A stretch of DNA of 64,000 nt from Spirochaeta lutea (GTDB lineage Bacteria; Spirochaetota; Spirochaetia; DSM-27196; Salinispiraceae), in the NCBI RefSeq assembly GCF_000758165.1, contig NZ_JNUP01000065.1, positions 23,359 through 87,358 of the forward strand. Reading direction: 5' to 3'. The notes under the pieces are model-generated. The model was not told the origin of the DNA. It saw only the letters and a list, made by a program, of their open reading frames with translations, and made no database searches. How positions within the stretch are numbered: the first letter of the stretch is position 1; the number at the start of each line of letters is the position of its first letter. Below, piece by piece: positions 17,418 through 25,281 of the stretch. The position numbers and the translations under genes were made by a program.

Positions 17418-17826
17418 ACATGGTTCCCGGAATCCGGACCTTCCATCGGCCCTCGGGGTTCTGAACCAAGTACCACACGTCAATTACCCTTCCCATAGAA
17501 TCCCCGATGGTTACCTCGCGTATACCGGCTGAGTCCGGGGGATCTATCCCCAATACCCTGGCGTCCGGGGGCGGGATGGGAAGGTCCAGGGGCTGTCGGG
17601 TGGTTTCCGAGGCCTCGAGCATGGTTTGCAGCAGTTCCAGGTAGGCGGCGGTATAATCCTCTGCATGGGCAGCAGCGGCAGTAAAATCACCCTGAACAAA
17701 AGATTCAAGAAAGGCCGTTGCGGTTTTTTCCGCTCCCATGGGGGCGGAGCAGCCGTGAAGGCTTAAGAAGGCCGACAGCAGGATGAGTACCGCCAAGCTT
17801 CTGTGTCGGGATTGAAGGATGGTCAT
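17392..17826 (-). CDS. Small lipoprotein, NTF2/DUF4878-like
   Basis: A 144-residue lipoprotein: signal LAVLILLSAFLS, lipobox LHGC (Cys26). The mature part begins with a helical segment ATAFLESFVQGDFTAAAAHAED and ends with strands (VIDVWYLVQNPEGRWKVRIPG), a layout typical of NTF2-like or DUF4878 lipoproteins. Its ATG overlaps the stop of the ROK regulator gene (ATGA), so both are probably one transcript. The 3' end overlaps the convergent GGDEF gene by 26 nt. Confidence 0.8.
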   Translation of the reverse strand: MTILQSRHRSLAVLILLSAFLSLHGCSAPMGAEKTATAFLESFVQGDFTAAAAHAEDYTAAYLELLQTMLEASETTRQPLDLPIPPPDARVLGIDPPDSAGIREVTIGDSMGRVIDVWYLVQNPEGRWKVRIPGTMFTPESGQE

Positions 17827-19061
17827 GATTCGGCCTCCTGGTCGTAGTGGAGAAGGGCGTGGTCCGCGGCGATTTTTGCGGTACCCAGGGCCATGTTCTG
17901 TTTGTAGGCGCTGCTGAACCGGATACGCTTCCGGTAGAAGTCGTAGAGCCCGGGGACAGTGTAGGGTTTCAGGGATTGGGTAACCATGGTATGGAAGGCG
18001 GGGCCCATTTCGCCCAGGGGGCCGGTAATAAAGAGGGCCTCGGGGGCCAGAAGGGTGAGCAGGTTCGCGCAGAGCAGGGCCGTTTTATCAGCCATGCCCT
18101 CCAGAATTGATTGAGCGGCAGGGAGTTTCTGGGCTACCAGATGGGTCAGGAGTTCATAGGCGTATTCTTGAGTCCAGGGCAGGTCGCCGGTAGACGGGGT
18201 GCTGCCCGCGGGTTTTGCCGTCGAATCGGGCCGGAGCGTCTGTAGTTCGGAGAAAAGGGCTTCCCTGCTGATGTAGGCCTCCACGCTGCCCCTGGGTGAA
18301 CCGGATTTCTGCTTTCCCTGGGGAACCATGATCAGGTTCCCGGGCTCTCCCGCTAAATTTTGGAATCCTTGGTATGCAGTGCCGTTGACGAATATTCCCA
18401 ATCCGACACCCTCCTCAATAAAGAGGCTCAAAAAATGGTCCAGGTACCGGGCCTGGCCGCAAAACCGTTCAGCCGTGGAGATCGCATGGGAGTCGTTCAC
18501 CACCACGGTGGGCAGGCTCAGTCGGTTTCGCAGTTCTCCTGCGATGTCAATATCTAATAAGAAGGGCTGATTGTTGGAAAAGATGAGGCGGTGGGTATCC
18601 AAATCTACCCGGCCGCTGACGGTAAACCCCAGAGCTAACAGACGCCGGGGATCCTTCCTTTGAATATCCCGGATGGTGCGGCTGATTTGGTCCAGGAAGT
18701 CTGCTCGGGTGTCCAGGGAGATTTCCATGAAGAAGCCTTCTTCCAGGTTCAGTGAAAAGTCGGATTTCCGGAAGATGAGCCGGGACCCGATGAACTCTCC
18801 TGAGAGCAGGTAGCCGAGGCTGTGTTTCGGGTAAAAGGTGATTTTCCGCCGTCTGCGTTTACCTTCTTTGGTTTCCTGGGCCAGAATATCCTCCGGGTAG
18901 TCCTGGGGCGTCCGTTCTTCCAAGACCCCGTCGTTGAGTAAGGGGCGAAGTATTTGGGTAATACTCGCCGGAGAAAGCTGAAAGTGGTTTGATAGTTCCT
19001 GGTTGGATAGGGGACCGAGACGGAGGAGTTCGCTGTAAAGTTGACCGGTTCGTCGGATCAT
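17823..19061 (-). CDS. ROK-family transcriptional regulator
   Basis: A 412-residue protein of the NagC/Mlc/XylR type. An N-terminal winged helix-turn-helix (about residues 5-60, LSNQELSNHFQLSPASITQILR) is followed by a ROK sugar-binding domain (ALGFTVSGRVD, VVVNDSHAISTAERF, FIEEGVGLGIFVNG, LAGEPGN). It probably represses the divergent PFK operon and responds to a sugar or sugar phosphate. Two Cys in the ERFCGQ and LLCANLL segments are not the full zinc motif of many ROK repressors. A Pro/Ser/Thr-rich insert occurs near residue 280. The ATG at 19061 is 6 nt after TATAGT; the longer start at 19076 would overlap that box. Confidence 0.9.
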   Translation of the reverse strand: MIRRTGQLYSELLRLGPLSNQELSNHFQLSPASITQILRPLLNDGVLEERTPQDYPEDILAQETKEGKRRRRKITFYPKHSLGYLLSGEFIGSRLIFRKSDFSLNLEEGFFMEISLDTRADFLDQISRTIRDIQRKDPRRLLALGFTVSGRVDLDTHRLIFSNNQPFLLDIDIAGELRNRLSLPTVVVNDSHAISTAERFCGQARYLDHFLSLFIEEGVGLGIFVNGTAYQGFQNLAGEPGNLIMVPQGKQKSGSPRGSVEAYISREALFSELQTLRPDSTAKPAGSTPSTGDLPWTQEYAYELLTHLVAQKLPAAQSILEGMADKTALLCANLLTLLAPEALFITGPLGEMGPAFHTMVTQSLKPYTVPGLYDFYRKRIRFSSAYKQNMALGTAKIAADHALLHYDQEAES

Positions 19062-19067
19062 AAAGAA

Positions 19068-19096
19068 ACTATACACTAAAAACTACCGCCCTGCAA
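19068..19096 (-). promoter_or_regulatory. ROK regulator promoter, leaderless type
   Basis: Minus strand: TTGCAG (19091-19096), 17 bp, TATAGT (19068-19073), 6 nt to the ATG at 19061. Confidence 0.65.
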
Positions 19097-19101
19097 TGTA
19101 T

Positions 19102-19124
19102 TAATTTTTAATTTATAAAAATTA
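19102..19124. promoter_or_regulatory. Probable ROK operator
   Basis: A perfect 9-bp inverted repeat, TAATTTTTA and TAAAAATTA with a 5-bp spacer, sits exactly between the two divergent -35 boxes. It resembles the AT-rich NagC/Mlc operator pattern (TTATTTT...AAAATAA), so binding would control both the ROK gene and the PFK operon. Confidence 0.6.
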
Positions 19125-19125
19125 C

Positions 19126-19154
19126 TTGTGTAATTCCCAGAGTGGGTGTACTAT
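19126..19154 (+). promoter_or_regulatory. PFK operon promoter, leaderless type
   Basis: TTGTGT (19126-19131), 17 bp, TACTAT (19149-19154), 6 nt to the ATG at 19161. Confidence 0.6.
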
Positions 19155-19160
19155 GAACCC

Positions 19161-20360
19161 ATGAAACATGGAAACCTAGTCATTGGCCAATCCGGGGGAC
19201 CTACCTCGGTTATAAACAGCTCCCTCGCCGGGGTAATTGAAGCTGCACTGGAGTCAGGCAGTTTCGACCGGGTCTTGGGAATGAATTTCGGTATAGAAGG
19301 CCTCATGGAGGAGCGTTTTTTCGATCTGGGCAAACAGGGTCGGGAGGTTATCCGGGGACTGCGTTCTACTCCGGGATCGGCCCTAAGTTCATCCCGGCAT
19401 AAACTCCAGGAGGAGGATTTCCCGCGGATACTTGAGGTCCTAAAGAAGTATGATATTAGGGTGTTCATGCTCATCGGCGGCAATGACACCATGGATACTG
19501 TTCATCGGGTGGAAGCCCATTGCCGGAAGGCAGGCTATGAACTCCGGGGAATAGGCATTCCCAAGACGGTGGACAACGATTTGTTCGGGACCGACCATAC
19601 CCCGGGATTCGCCAGCGCCGCCCGGTCCAATATATTGAATGTGCGCCAGGGCGGTGTTCTTGCCCGGGATATGCGCAGGGTGGATCAGTTTGTGGTTTAC
19701 CAGACCATAGGCCGGGATGCCGGGTGGCTGGCTGCGGCTACGGCACTGGCCCGGCAGCAGGAGGGAGACGGCCCGCATCTCATCTACATGCCCGAGCGTC
19801 GGTTCACCACGGAGCGGTTCATTGCCGATGCAGAGGCGGCATATGCGGCCCATGGCTGGGTTTCGGTGGTCTGTGGTGAGGGTATAACCTATCCCGACGG
19901 GATGCCGGTGAGTGCCAGCAAGACCCAGGACCGGTTCAGCAATACTGAGTTCGGCGCCATGGGGGGGGCTTCGGTGGCCCTTCAGCTGCACCGGATGCTC
20001 CGGGAACACTTCGGTTGGCGGGGTGAGTTCCAGATTACCGAGAGCCTGATTATGAGTGACGCCGCCCGCAGGGAGGAGCAGGATGCCCAGGAGGCCTATG
20101 AATGCGGACGTAAGGCGGTGAGCCTTGCCCTGGATGGGGTTTCGGGGGTCATGGTGTCCATCCAGCGAGTGTCTGATAATCCATACAGTATCGAGCTGGG
20201 AACGGCGGCATTGGAGGATGTGGCTGTGCGTGCTAAGCCCATGCCCGATACCTTTATTAATGAAACGGGGAACTATCCCAGCCAGGCCTTTATCGACTAC
20301 TGCACGCCCCTGATCAGTGCACTGCCGGAATTCACCCGCCTCGAAGATAAGATGGTATAG
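19161..20360 (+). CDS. 6-phosphofructokinase, probably PPi-dependent
   Basis: A 399-residue phosphofructokinase-family enzyme. IGQSGGPTSVINSS is the phosphoryl-donor loop; GGNDTMDT and GIPKTVDND (about residues 103 and 127) are the donor and catalytic motifs. The Asp after GGN and the Lys in PKTVDND are the residues that favour pyrophosphate over ATP in this family, so it is probably PPi:fructose-6-phosphate 1-phosphotransferase; the donor remains to be shown. No ribosome binding site is present and the -10 box lies 6 nt upstream, so a leaderless start at 19161 is likely. It leads the operon with the deacetylase 10 nt downstream. Confidence 0.9.
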   Translation: MKHGNLVIGQSGGPTSVINSSLAGVIEAALESGSFDRVLGMNFGIEGLMEERFFDLGKQGREVIRGLRSTPGSALSSSRHKLQEEDFPRILEVLKKYDIRVFMLIGGNDTMDTVHRVEAHCRKAGYELRGIGIPKTVDNDLFGTDHTPGFASAARSNILNVRQGGVLARDMRRVDQFVVYQTIGRDAGWLAAATALARQQEGDGPHLIYMPERRFTTERFIADAEAAYAAHGWVSVVCGEGITYPDGMPVSASKTQDRFSNTEFGAMGGASVALQLHRMLREHFGWRGEFQITESLIMSDAARREEQDAQEAYECGRKAVSLALDGVSGVMVSIQRVSDNPYSIELGTAALEDVAVRAKPMPDTFINETGNYPSQAFIDYCTPLISALPEFTRLEDKMV

Positions 20361-20370
20361 GAGACAGGCT

Positions 20371-21138
20371 ATGAGTACAGAATTTGCCCGAAACATTGTT
20401 GTGTTTGCCGCTCACCCCGACGATACTGAGATTTTTGTGGCGGGAACCCTGAAGCTGCTCGCCGACCGCGGCTGGAATATTACCGTGTGTACCATGACCG
20501 CCGGGGGAATGGGGGGGATTGGAAGCTCCGAGGAAAAAACCATCCGCCTTCGAAAACGGGAGGCCCAGAAGGCTGCCGCACTCTTGGGGGCAGACTACCG
20601 GTGTTTGGATGGGCGTGATGGGTACCTGTTTGATACCGAGGCGCTGAGGATCAAAACCATCGATCTGATCCGGGAGAAGAAGGCCGGAGTGGTAATTACC
20701 CATTTACCCATGGATTACCACTCGGACCACCGGACCACAGCATCCATTGTGGATGCCGCTGCGATGTTGGCTACCCTGCCTAATGTCCCCAGCCGGTTCG
20801 AGCCCTTGGATGTGACCCCGCTGTTTTACCACAGCGCCACCCTGGGGCTGACTGACCCCTTGGGAAATGCCATAGCTGCACCCCATTTTTATGTGGATAT
20901 AACCTCCGTGGAGGATACGAAGATGGAGATGTTAGCCTGTCACCAAAGTCAGATTGAACTCATGCGGATCATGCATAAAATGGATGATTTTTTCGGAGAG
21001 ATGAAAAAGCAGGATATTGCCTGGGGCAGGAAAGCCGGGGTTCAGTATGCTGAGGCCTACTGGCAGCACCTGGGTGGCGGGTACCAAAAGCAGCCTCTCT
21101 TACAAACCGAGCTGGCCCAGTACCTTATAACCAAGTAG
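20371..21138 (+). CDS. PIG-L family deacetylase
   Basis: A 255-residue LmbE/PIG-L zinc hydrolase. The signature AAHPDDTEIFVAG (residues 13-25) supplies zinc ligands and the catalytic Asp, and the third ligand is in HSDH (about 124). Relatives remove acetyl groups from GlcNAc-linked compounds (BshB, MshB, GlcNAc-PI, chitobiose-type deacetylases). Placement after PFK and before a SIS isomerase suggests it deacetylates an N-acetyl-hexosamine or its phosphate or conjugate. GGAGACAGGCT precedes the ATG at 20371. A GC-rich hairpin (21145-21171) and a dispersed repeat lie between it and the SIS gene. Confidence 0.9.
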   Translation: MSTEFARNIVVFAAHPDDTEIFVAGTLKLLADRGWNITVCTMTAGGMGGIGSSEEKTIRLRKREAQKAAALLGADYRCLDGRDGYLFDTEALRIKTIDLIREKKAGVVITHLPMDYHSDHRTTASIVDAAAMLATLPNVPSRFEPLDVTPLFYHSATLGLTDPLGNAIAAPHFYVDITSVEDTKMEMLACHQSQIELMRIMHKMDDFFGEMKKQDIAWGRKAGVQYAEAYWQHLGGGYQKQPLLQTELAQYLITK

Positions 21139-21144
21139 TAAACT

Positions 21145-21171
21145 CCGGGGCTGCTCCAGGGAGCTCCCCGG
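21145..21171. repeat. GC-rich hairpin after the deacetylase gene
   Basis: CCGGGGCTGCTCC and GGGAGCTCCCCGG form an imperfect long stem without a T tract; it could attenuate readthrough into the SIS gene. Confidence 0.4.
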
Positions 21172-21186
21172 GCTAGATAGGTTTTG

Positions 21187-21291
21187 TAGTGCGCAAAAGG
21201 TTGTAAACTACACCGGATGTAGCGGAGCAATCTATAAGTCCACCCATGGGTGGTGCCGCCGGGGTGCAATGGTACAACCTTTTGCGCACTA
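21187..21291. repeat. 105-bp dispersed repeat
   Basis: Ends TAGTGCGCAAAAGGTTGTAA and GGTACAACCTTTTGCGCACT+A form an imperfect inverted repeat. It lies within the sugar operon spacer, 42 bp before the SIS gene. Confidence 0.9.
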
Positions 21292-21332
21292 TGAATAGTT
21301 TTGCACACGAGAAACAGAATAAGGAGTTGAAG

Positions 21333-22361
21333 ATGAATAATTCAGAACCGCGTTACACTGCCTACAATCTGAGCCGGGAAATGCTGGAAACCCCGGGGGT
21401 TGTACGGAGATTCAAGATTGATGGGGTACGGGAAATCGCCGAGGCCGCCAAGGGTTTTTCGGCATTTTTTCTAACCGGTGAAGGTTCCAGTCGAATCTTT
21501 CCGGCAAAACGGGCCATGTATCAGAACTTCTCACGTTCGAATCCCCTTTGGATGAGTACCGAGGGATCCACCCAGGCCATGGAATACAATCTGGATCATA
21601 GTGCCGTGTTCGGCGCTTCAAACTCCGGAAAAACCAAGGAATTGCTCCGGCTGTTCTACCAGCTGAAAGACCATGGCCACACCGGGTTTTTTGGGGTTAC
21701 CGCCAACGATGGAACGCCCTTGGTAGAGGTGTCTAAGAAGGCGGTGGTATTGTCCTGCGGTCCCGAACAGGCCGTTGCGGCAACCAAGAGCGTGATGGAA
21801 CAGGCTCTGGTGTACCACGGCGTGTTTTCTCTGATCCGGGGCGAGGATACCGGGGCATTTGAGGCGGGCTTGAAGGAGCTTGCCGATGCAATGGAGGAGG
21901 TGTTGGGCGCTTCCCTGGGGGCTGACAAGTATCAGGGGCTGGTTGAGGGATCCATGATCTATTTTGCCGGCCGGAATAACGGGGTCGCCGAGGAACTGAC
22001 GCTAAAAACCAACGAAATAACCCGGAAGAAGTCTTCCTTTCTGGAGGGAACCTACGCCGTCCACGGTATTGAAGAGGTCATGCGGGCCGGGGAGGCGCTG
22101 GTGCTAGTTGACCCCTTTGAGGCGGAGGAAGAAAAGTTCGAGGAGTGCCTGGTTACCGGCGCCGGAGTAGTTCCGGTAGCCATTTCCCACCGGGAAACCC
22201 GGTTCCCAACCATCCGTATACCGAAGATTGCCGACGAGTTCATGCCCTATCTGCAGATGGCAGCGGGATGGAGTCTGCTTCTTGAAGCCGGTTTGGATCT
22301 CGGAATTAATCTGGATAAGCCCGAGCGCGCCCGGAAGGTTGGCAATGAGTTTTCGCTCTAG
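21333..22361 (+). CDS. SIS-domain sugar isomerase or deaminase
   Basis: A 342-residue protein with two SIS-type halves. FLTGEGSSRIFPAK (about 45-58) and ASNSGKTKELLR (about 93-104) bind the phosphosugar, and ALVYHG and FLEGTYAVHG...E provide candidate catalytic residues. It resembles the isomerase domain of GlmS and the AgaS/FrlB group, which isomerise, deaminate or deglycate aminosugar phosphates. With the deacetylase and PFK this gives a plausible route N-acetylhexosamine to fructose-6-phosphate to fructose-1,6-bisphosphate. AAGGAGTTGAAG precedes the ATG. Its 3' end overlaps the CBM9-like gene by 17 nt. Confidence 0.85.
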   Translation: MNNSEPRYTAYNLSREMLETPGVVRRFKIDGVREIAEAAKGFSAFFLTGEGSSRIFPAKRAMYQNFSRSNPLWMSTEGSTQAMEYNLDHSAVFGASNSGKTKELLRLFYQLKDHGHTGFFGVTANDGTPLVEVSKKAVVLSCGPEQAVAATKSVMEQALVYHGVFSLIRGEDTGAFEAGLKELADAMEEVLGASLGADKYQGLVEGSMIYFAGRNNGVAEELTLKTNEITRKKSSFLEGTYAVHGIEEVMRAGEALVLVDPFEAEEEKFEECLVTGAGVVPVAISHRETRFPTIRIPKIADEFMPYLQMAAGWSLLLEAGLDLGINLDKPERARKVGNEFSL

Positions 22362-23331
22362 GGCTGCCCGCAGGGACGGTGAGGACCACGGCGAAATGAT
22401 CCCGGAAACTGTGGATCAGGAAGGTGTGGGACAGACCCGGGAGGGACAGTGGCCGCCCCTGTTGCGGTTGCGGGTTCCCAGGGTGCCGGCTCTGGCGGAC
22501 CTGGGGAGGGGCCTCGTCGCTGCAGCCGGCGGCCGGGCAGTCATCGATCCGGGGCTGGATCCCCATGGTTCGGCCCTGGGAGATGCTATCAGCCTGGTGT
22601 TGGCGGGCCAGGGGTGCCCGGCGCCCATCGCCCAGCGGAATTGGCTCCCTCCCGGGCATACGGGTGTCTCAGGGGTGGGGCAACCGGGGGCAGCCACGCA
22701 AGTCCATTCCGGATACCCCGGCGGCTCGCGGATAATCGACCCGGTACAGTGCCAGGCCCTGATGGCCCACGATGGGACGAACCTGTACCTCCAGTACCAG
22801 GTCTTGGAACCCGAGATTCGCTGCATTCACGACAAGGATCAGGCGCCGGTCTACCAGGATTCCTGTGTGGAGCTATTCATCAGTCCCGGGGGGAATTACC
22901 GGAATTTCGAATTCAACGCTATCGGTAGCTGTCTACACTACATCGGCCCGGACCGGCACAACCGCCGCCCTCTGCCCCCGGAGGTGGTGGGACGGATCCT
23001 CCGGATTCCGAGCCGGGGAGCCAGGGCTCAGCACCAGCATCCCGGTGACGGGCCCCACCGCTGGTCCCTCCTGGTTATGATACCTGGAGATGTATTGGGT
23101 CTCGATCCCGGCACCGGGACGGTTCCGCGAAGCTCGGAACCAGCCTCGGCTGATTCGGTCCCCCCGACCGGGGAACCAGCTCCGAACCTGTCAGGAACAA
23201 CCTGGCGCGGAAACCTGTATAAATGCGGCGACAGCCTGGAACAACCCCATTATCTGTCCTGGTCCGCCATCGATACCCCGAAACCGGACTTTCATGTCCC
23301 TGAATTTTTCGGAATTATTGATTTTCAATAA
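22345..23331 (+). CDS. CBM9-like carbohydrate-binding family protein
   Basis: A 328-residue protein whose core matches the family-9-like carbohydrate-binding fold: LYLQYQVLEPEIRC, YQDSCVELFISPGG, FEFNAIGSCLHYIGP and C-terminal LYKCGDSLEQPHYLSW...FGIIDF. No signal peptide is seen, so it is probably cytoplasmic. Two Pro/Gly/Ser-rich inserts (about residues 85-130 and 252-285) enlarge it beyond the usual roughly 220 residues. The ATG at 22345 is inside the SIS gene; the frame open upstream to 22228 overlaps conserved SIS coding. It ends the operon, followed by a strong terminator. Confidence 0.75.
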   Translation: MSFRSRAARRDGEDHGEMIPETVDQEGVGQTREGQWPPLLRLRVPRVPALADLGRGLVAAAGGRAVIDPGLDPHGSALGDAISLVLAGQGCPAPIAQRNWLPPGHTGVSGVGQPGAATQVHSGYPGGSRIIDPVQCQALMAHDGTNLYLQYQVLEPEIRCIHDKDQAPVYQDSCVELFISPGGNYRNFEFNAIGSCLHYIGPDRHNRRPLPPEVVGRILRIPSRGARAQHQHPGDGPHRWSLLVMIPGDVLGLDPGTGTVPRSSEPASADSVPPTGEPAPNLSGTTWRGNLYKCGDSLEQPHYLSWSAIDTPKPDFHVPEFFGIIDFQ

Positions 23332-23393
23332 TCACAGTGCTACTATATAAGAAGGCAAGGCACGCTAACTTGAAGGTTAACGGATTTTTCTAG

Positions 23394-23428
23394 ACCCGCG
23401 GACGGACCGTTCGCGGGTTTCTTTTTTT
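23394..23428 (+). terminator. Rho-independent terminator of the sugar operon
   Basis: ACCCGCG (23394-23400) and CGCGGGT (23412-23418) stem followed by TTCTTTTTTT. Confidence 0.9.
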
Positions 23429-23546
23429 ACTCTGGGGTGCATCCTGTCCCTGCCCTGAGCGGACGGTCCTTCCATGGATATTTTCCGGGTGACAATCTCA
23501 GAATTAACCCGATTTCGGGTCAGAACAAGTATTCAATACCGGGGTA

Positions 23547-23555
23547 TGCTATACT
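23547..23555 (+). promoter_or_regulatory. Extended -10 promoter of the nucleotidyltransferase gene
   Basis: TGCTATACT, an extended -10, lies 35 bp before the ATG at 23590; no good -35 is visible. The gene has a normal ribosome binding site (GAAGGAGAAAACC). Confidence 0.45.
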
Positions 23556-23589
23556 CCCGGAGCATCAACGGAAATAGAAGGAGAAAACC

Positions 23590-24495
23590 ATGAAACCCGC
23601 ACTACTTGTCTTGGCCGCCGGAATGGGGAGCCGGTACGGAGGCATAAAGCAGATTGAACCGGTGGGCCCCTCGGGTGAGATCATCCTCGAATACTCAGTA
23701 TACGACGCCATTCGCGCGGGATTCGACAAGGCGGTTTTTGTTATTCGCCGGGATATTGAACGGGACTTTACCGACCACGTGCTTACGCGATTCGACTCCA
23801 AGATACAAACCGAGGTTGTCTTCCAGGATTTGCATGATTTGCCCCGGGAATACACCGTTCCCGAGGGGCGGCAAAAGCCCTGGGGAACCGGTCATGCCGT
23901 TTTAAGCGGATCACCCGCCCTCTCTCAGCCCTTTGCGGTAATCAATGCAGACGATTTTTACGGATCCCAGGCCTTCGATGCTGCCGGTCAGTTTTTGTCC
24001 CGGGTGGATTCCCATGCCCTGGAGCTCTGTATGGTGGGGTATCGTCTCGATAAAACCGTGAGCGACCACGGAACGGTCTCCAGGGGACTGTGCCAGGTGG
24101 ACGCCCGGGGATACCTCCAGGACGTGGAGGAGCACACAAAAATTGAAAAGACCCCCGAAGGTATTGTCAGCCATCTGGCCGATGGAACTGCCCAGGAGCT
24201 TACCGGTGATGAAACTGTGAGCATGAATCTCTTTGGCTTTACCCCGCCCCTGTTAGATCGGGCCAGGAGCCAATTCAAGGATTTCCTGGACCAGCATGGG
24301 AATGATCTGAAGGCCGAGTTTTATATTCCCAAGGTGGTGAATACCCTAATCCATTCCGGTGAGGCACAGCTTTCGGTTCTGCAGACCGACGCCCAGTGGT
24401 TTGGCATCACCTACCAAGAAGACCGGCCCCGGGTTATTCAGAGCATCCGTACCCTGGTTGACCAGGGGCGGTACCCAAGTCCGCTTTGGTCCTAG
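23590..24495 (+). CDS. Sugar-1-phosphate nucleotidyltransferase-like protein
   Basis: A 301-residue GT-A-type NTP transferase. The nucleotide-binding signature is LAAGMGSRYGG with the downstream Lys (IKQIEPVGPSGE), and INADDFYG carries the metal-binding Asp residues. The sequence is closer to uncharacterised GalU-like or N-acetylhexosamine-linked nucleotidyltransferases than to canonical GalU, so the sugar and nucleotide cannot be named. It could supply UDP- or ADP-glucose for the glucosylglycerate locus 15 kb away, an inference only. A strong ribosome binding site precedes the ATG. It is monocistronic. Confidence 0.8.
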   Translation: MKPALLVLAAGMGSRYGGIKQIEPVGPSGEIILEYSVYDAIRAGFDKAVFVIRRDIERDFTDHVLTRFDSKIQTEVVFQDLHDLPREYTVPEGRQKPWGTGHAVLSGSPALSQPFAVINADDFYGSQAFDAAGQFLSRVDSHALELCMVGYRLDKTVSDHGTVSRGLCQVDARGYLQDVEEHTKIEKTPEGIVSHLADGTAQELTGDETVSMNLFGFTPPLLDRARSQFKDFLDQHGNDLKAEFYIPKVVNTLIHSGEAQLSVLQTDAQWFGITYQEDRPRVIQSIRTLVDQGRYPSPLWS

Positions 24496-24500
24496 CCGGC

Positions 24501-24529
24501 TTGCCAAGGTGACGACTTTTCCATACCTT
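24501..24529 (+). promoter_or_regulatory. slyD promoter, leaderless type
   Basis: TTGCCA (24501-24506), 17 bp, TACCTT (24524-24529), 6 nt to the ATG at 24536. Confidence 0.6.
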
Positions 24530-24535
24530 TAGACC

Positions 24536-25015
24536 ATGATCGCAACAACAAATAAACAGGTCACTATTACATATAGCTTTTCCACCGCCGACGGCCGATC
24601 CCTGGGCTCCAGCGAGCAGTCCGGCCCCTTCCAGTTTGTTCTCGGCAGGGGCGACATTATTCCCGGTCTCGACCGTCGCCTGGAGGGCGCCAAGGTGGGC
24701 GATTCCTTCCATTTCGAGATTCCGGCATCCGAAGCCTACGGAGAATGGCAGGAGGACAAAGAGTTCCGGCTTGATCCCTCGGCCCTCGCCTCTCTGGGAG
24801 AAGCAAAGCCGGGAATGCGGGTCACTACCACCATGCAGGGGCAGCCGGTCGAACTCGTCATCACCGCCATTACAGACCAGGAGGTCGTCCTGGACGGGAA
24901 TCATCCCCTAGCCGGGCATGACATCGTCTTCGATGTTCGGATAGAAGGTGTGGAGGATGCTCCCCTGGAGGATGATCATGGCTGCGGCTGCGGCGGAACC
25001 TGCGGCTGCAGCTGA
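24536..25015 (+). CDS. slyD: FKBP-type peptidyl-prolyl isomerase, SlyD-like
   Basis: A 159-residue cis-trans prolyl isomerase and chaperone of the SlyD group. The FKBP core is split by an insert-in-flap domain: VTITYSFSTADG, FVLGRGDIIPGLDRRLEGAKVGD, then the IF domain (about 70-128) and LAGHDIVFDVRI. The C-terminal tail DDHGCGCGGTCGCS is Cys/His-rich, as in metal-binding SlyD proteins that deliver nickel to hydrogenases. The gene has no ribosome binding site and a -10 box 6 nt upstream. The codons of the metal tail also form the stem of a probable terminator. Confidence 0.92.
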   Translation: MIATTNKQVTITYSFSTADGRSLGSSEQSGPFQFVLGRGDIIPGLDRRLEGAKVGDSFHFEIPASEAYGEWQEDKEFRLDPSALASLGEAKPGMRVTTTMQGQPVELVITAITDQEVVLDGNHPLAGHDIVFDVRIEGVEDAPLEDDHGCGCGGTCGCS

Positions 25016-25020
25016 TTTTT
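24987..25020 (+). terminator. Terminator overlapping the slyD metal-binding tail
   Basis: GCTGCGGC (24987-24994) pairs with GCTGCAGC (25005-25012, one G-T pair), followed after TGA by a T run (25016-25020 and further T-rich DNA). Confidence 0.5.
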
Positions 25021-25103
25021 CCGTCTTTTCTCTAGGCGGTTCACCAGGCCACCGGCCACGGGTGCCAGGATATTCGTGGTTTTACTGTACCAAAATCATT
25101 ACG

Positions 25104-25208
25104 TAGTGCGCAAAAGGTTGTAAACGACACCAGATGTAGTGGAGCAACCTGTAAGTCCATCCATGGGTAGTGTCGCCGGGGTGCGATGTTTCAACCTTTT
25201 GCCCACTA
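25104..25208. repeat. 105-bp dispersed repeat
   Basis: Same orientation as the 21187 copy, with ends TAGTGCGCAAAAGGTTGTAA and CAACCTTTTGCCCACTA. It ends 9 bp before the -35 box of the TetR gene. Confidence 0.9.
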
Positions 25209-25216
25209 TAAAAGCA

Positions 25217-25245
25217 TTGACTTCCCTGGCTGATGGTAGTAGGTT
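25217..25245 (+). promoter_or_regulatory. TetR gene promoter
   Basis: TTGACT (25217-25222), 17 bp, TAGGTT (25240-25245), followed by the operator and ribosome binding site. Confidence 0.5.
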
Positions 25246-25253
25246 ATCAAAAA

Positions 25254-25269
25254 CAGAACGGTTGTTCTG
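25254..25269. promoter_or_regulatory. TetR operator, site 1
   Basis: CAGAACGGTTGTTCTG: CAGAAC and GTTCTG arms, 4-bp spacer, directly followed by AAAAGGAG and the ATG of the TetR gene. A matching site precedes the SDR gene. Confidence 0.7.
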
Positions 25270-25281
25270 AAAAGGAGCAGT

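Noticed and set aside
22228-22344. Upstream extension of the CBM9-like gene
   Set aside because: It overlaps conserved SIS-domain coding sequence; the ATG at 22345 gives a normal 17-nt overlap.
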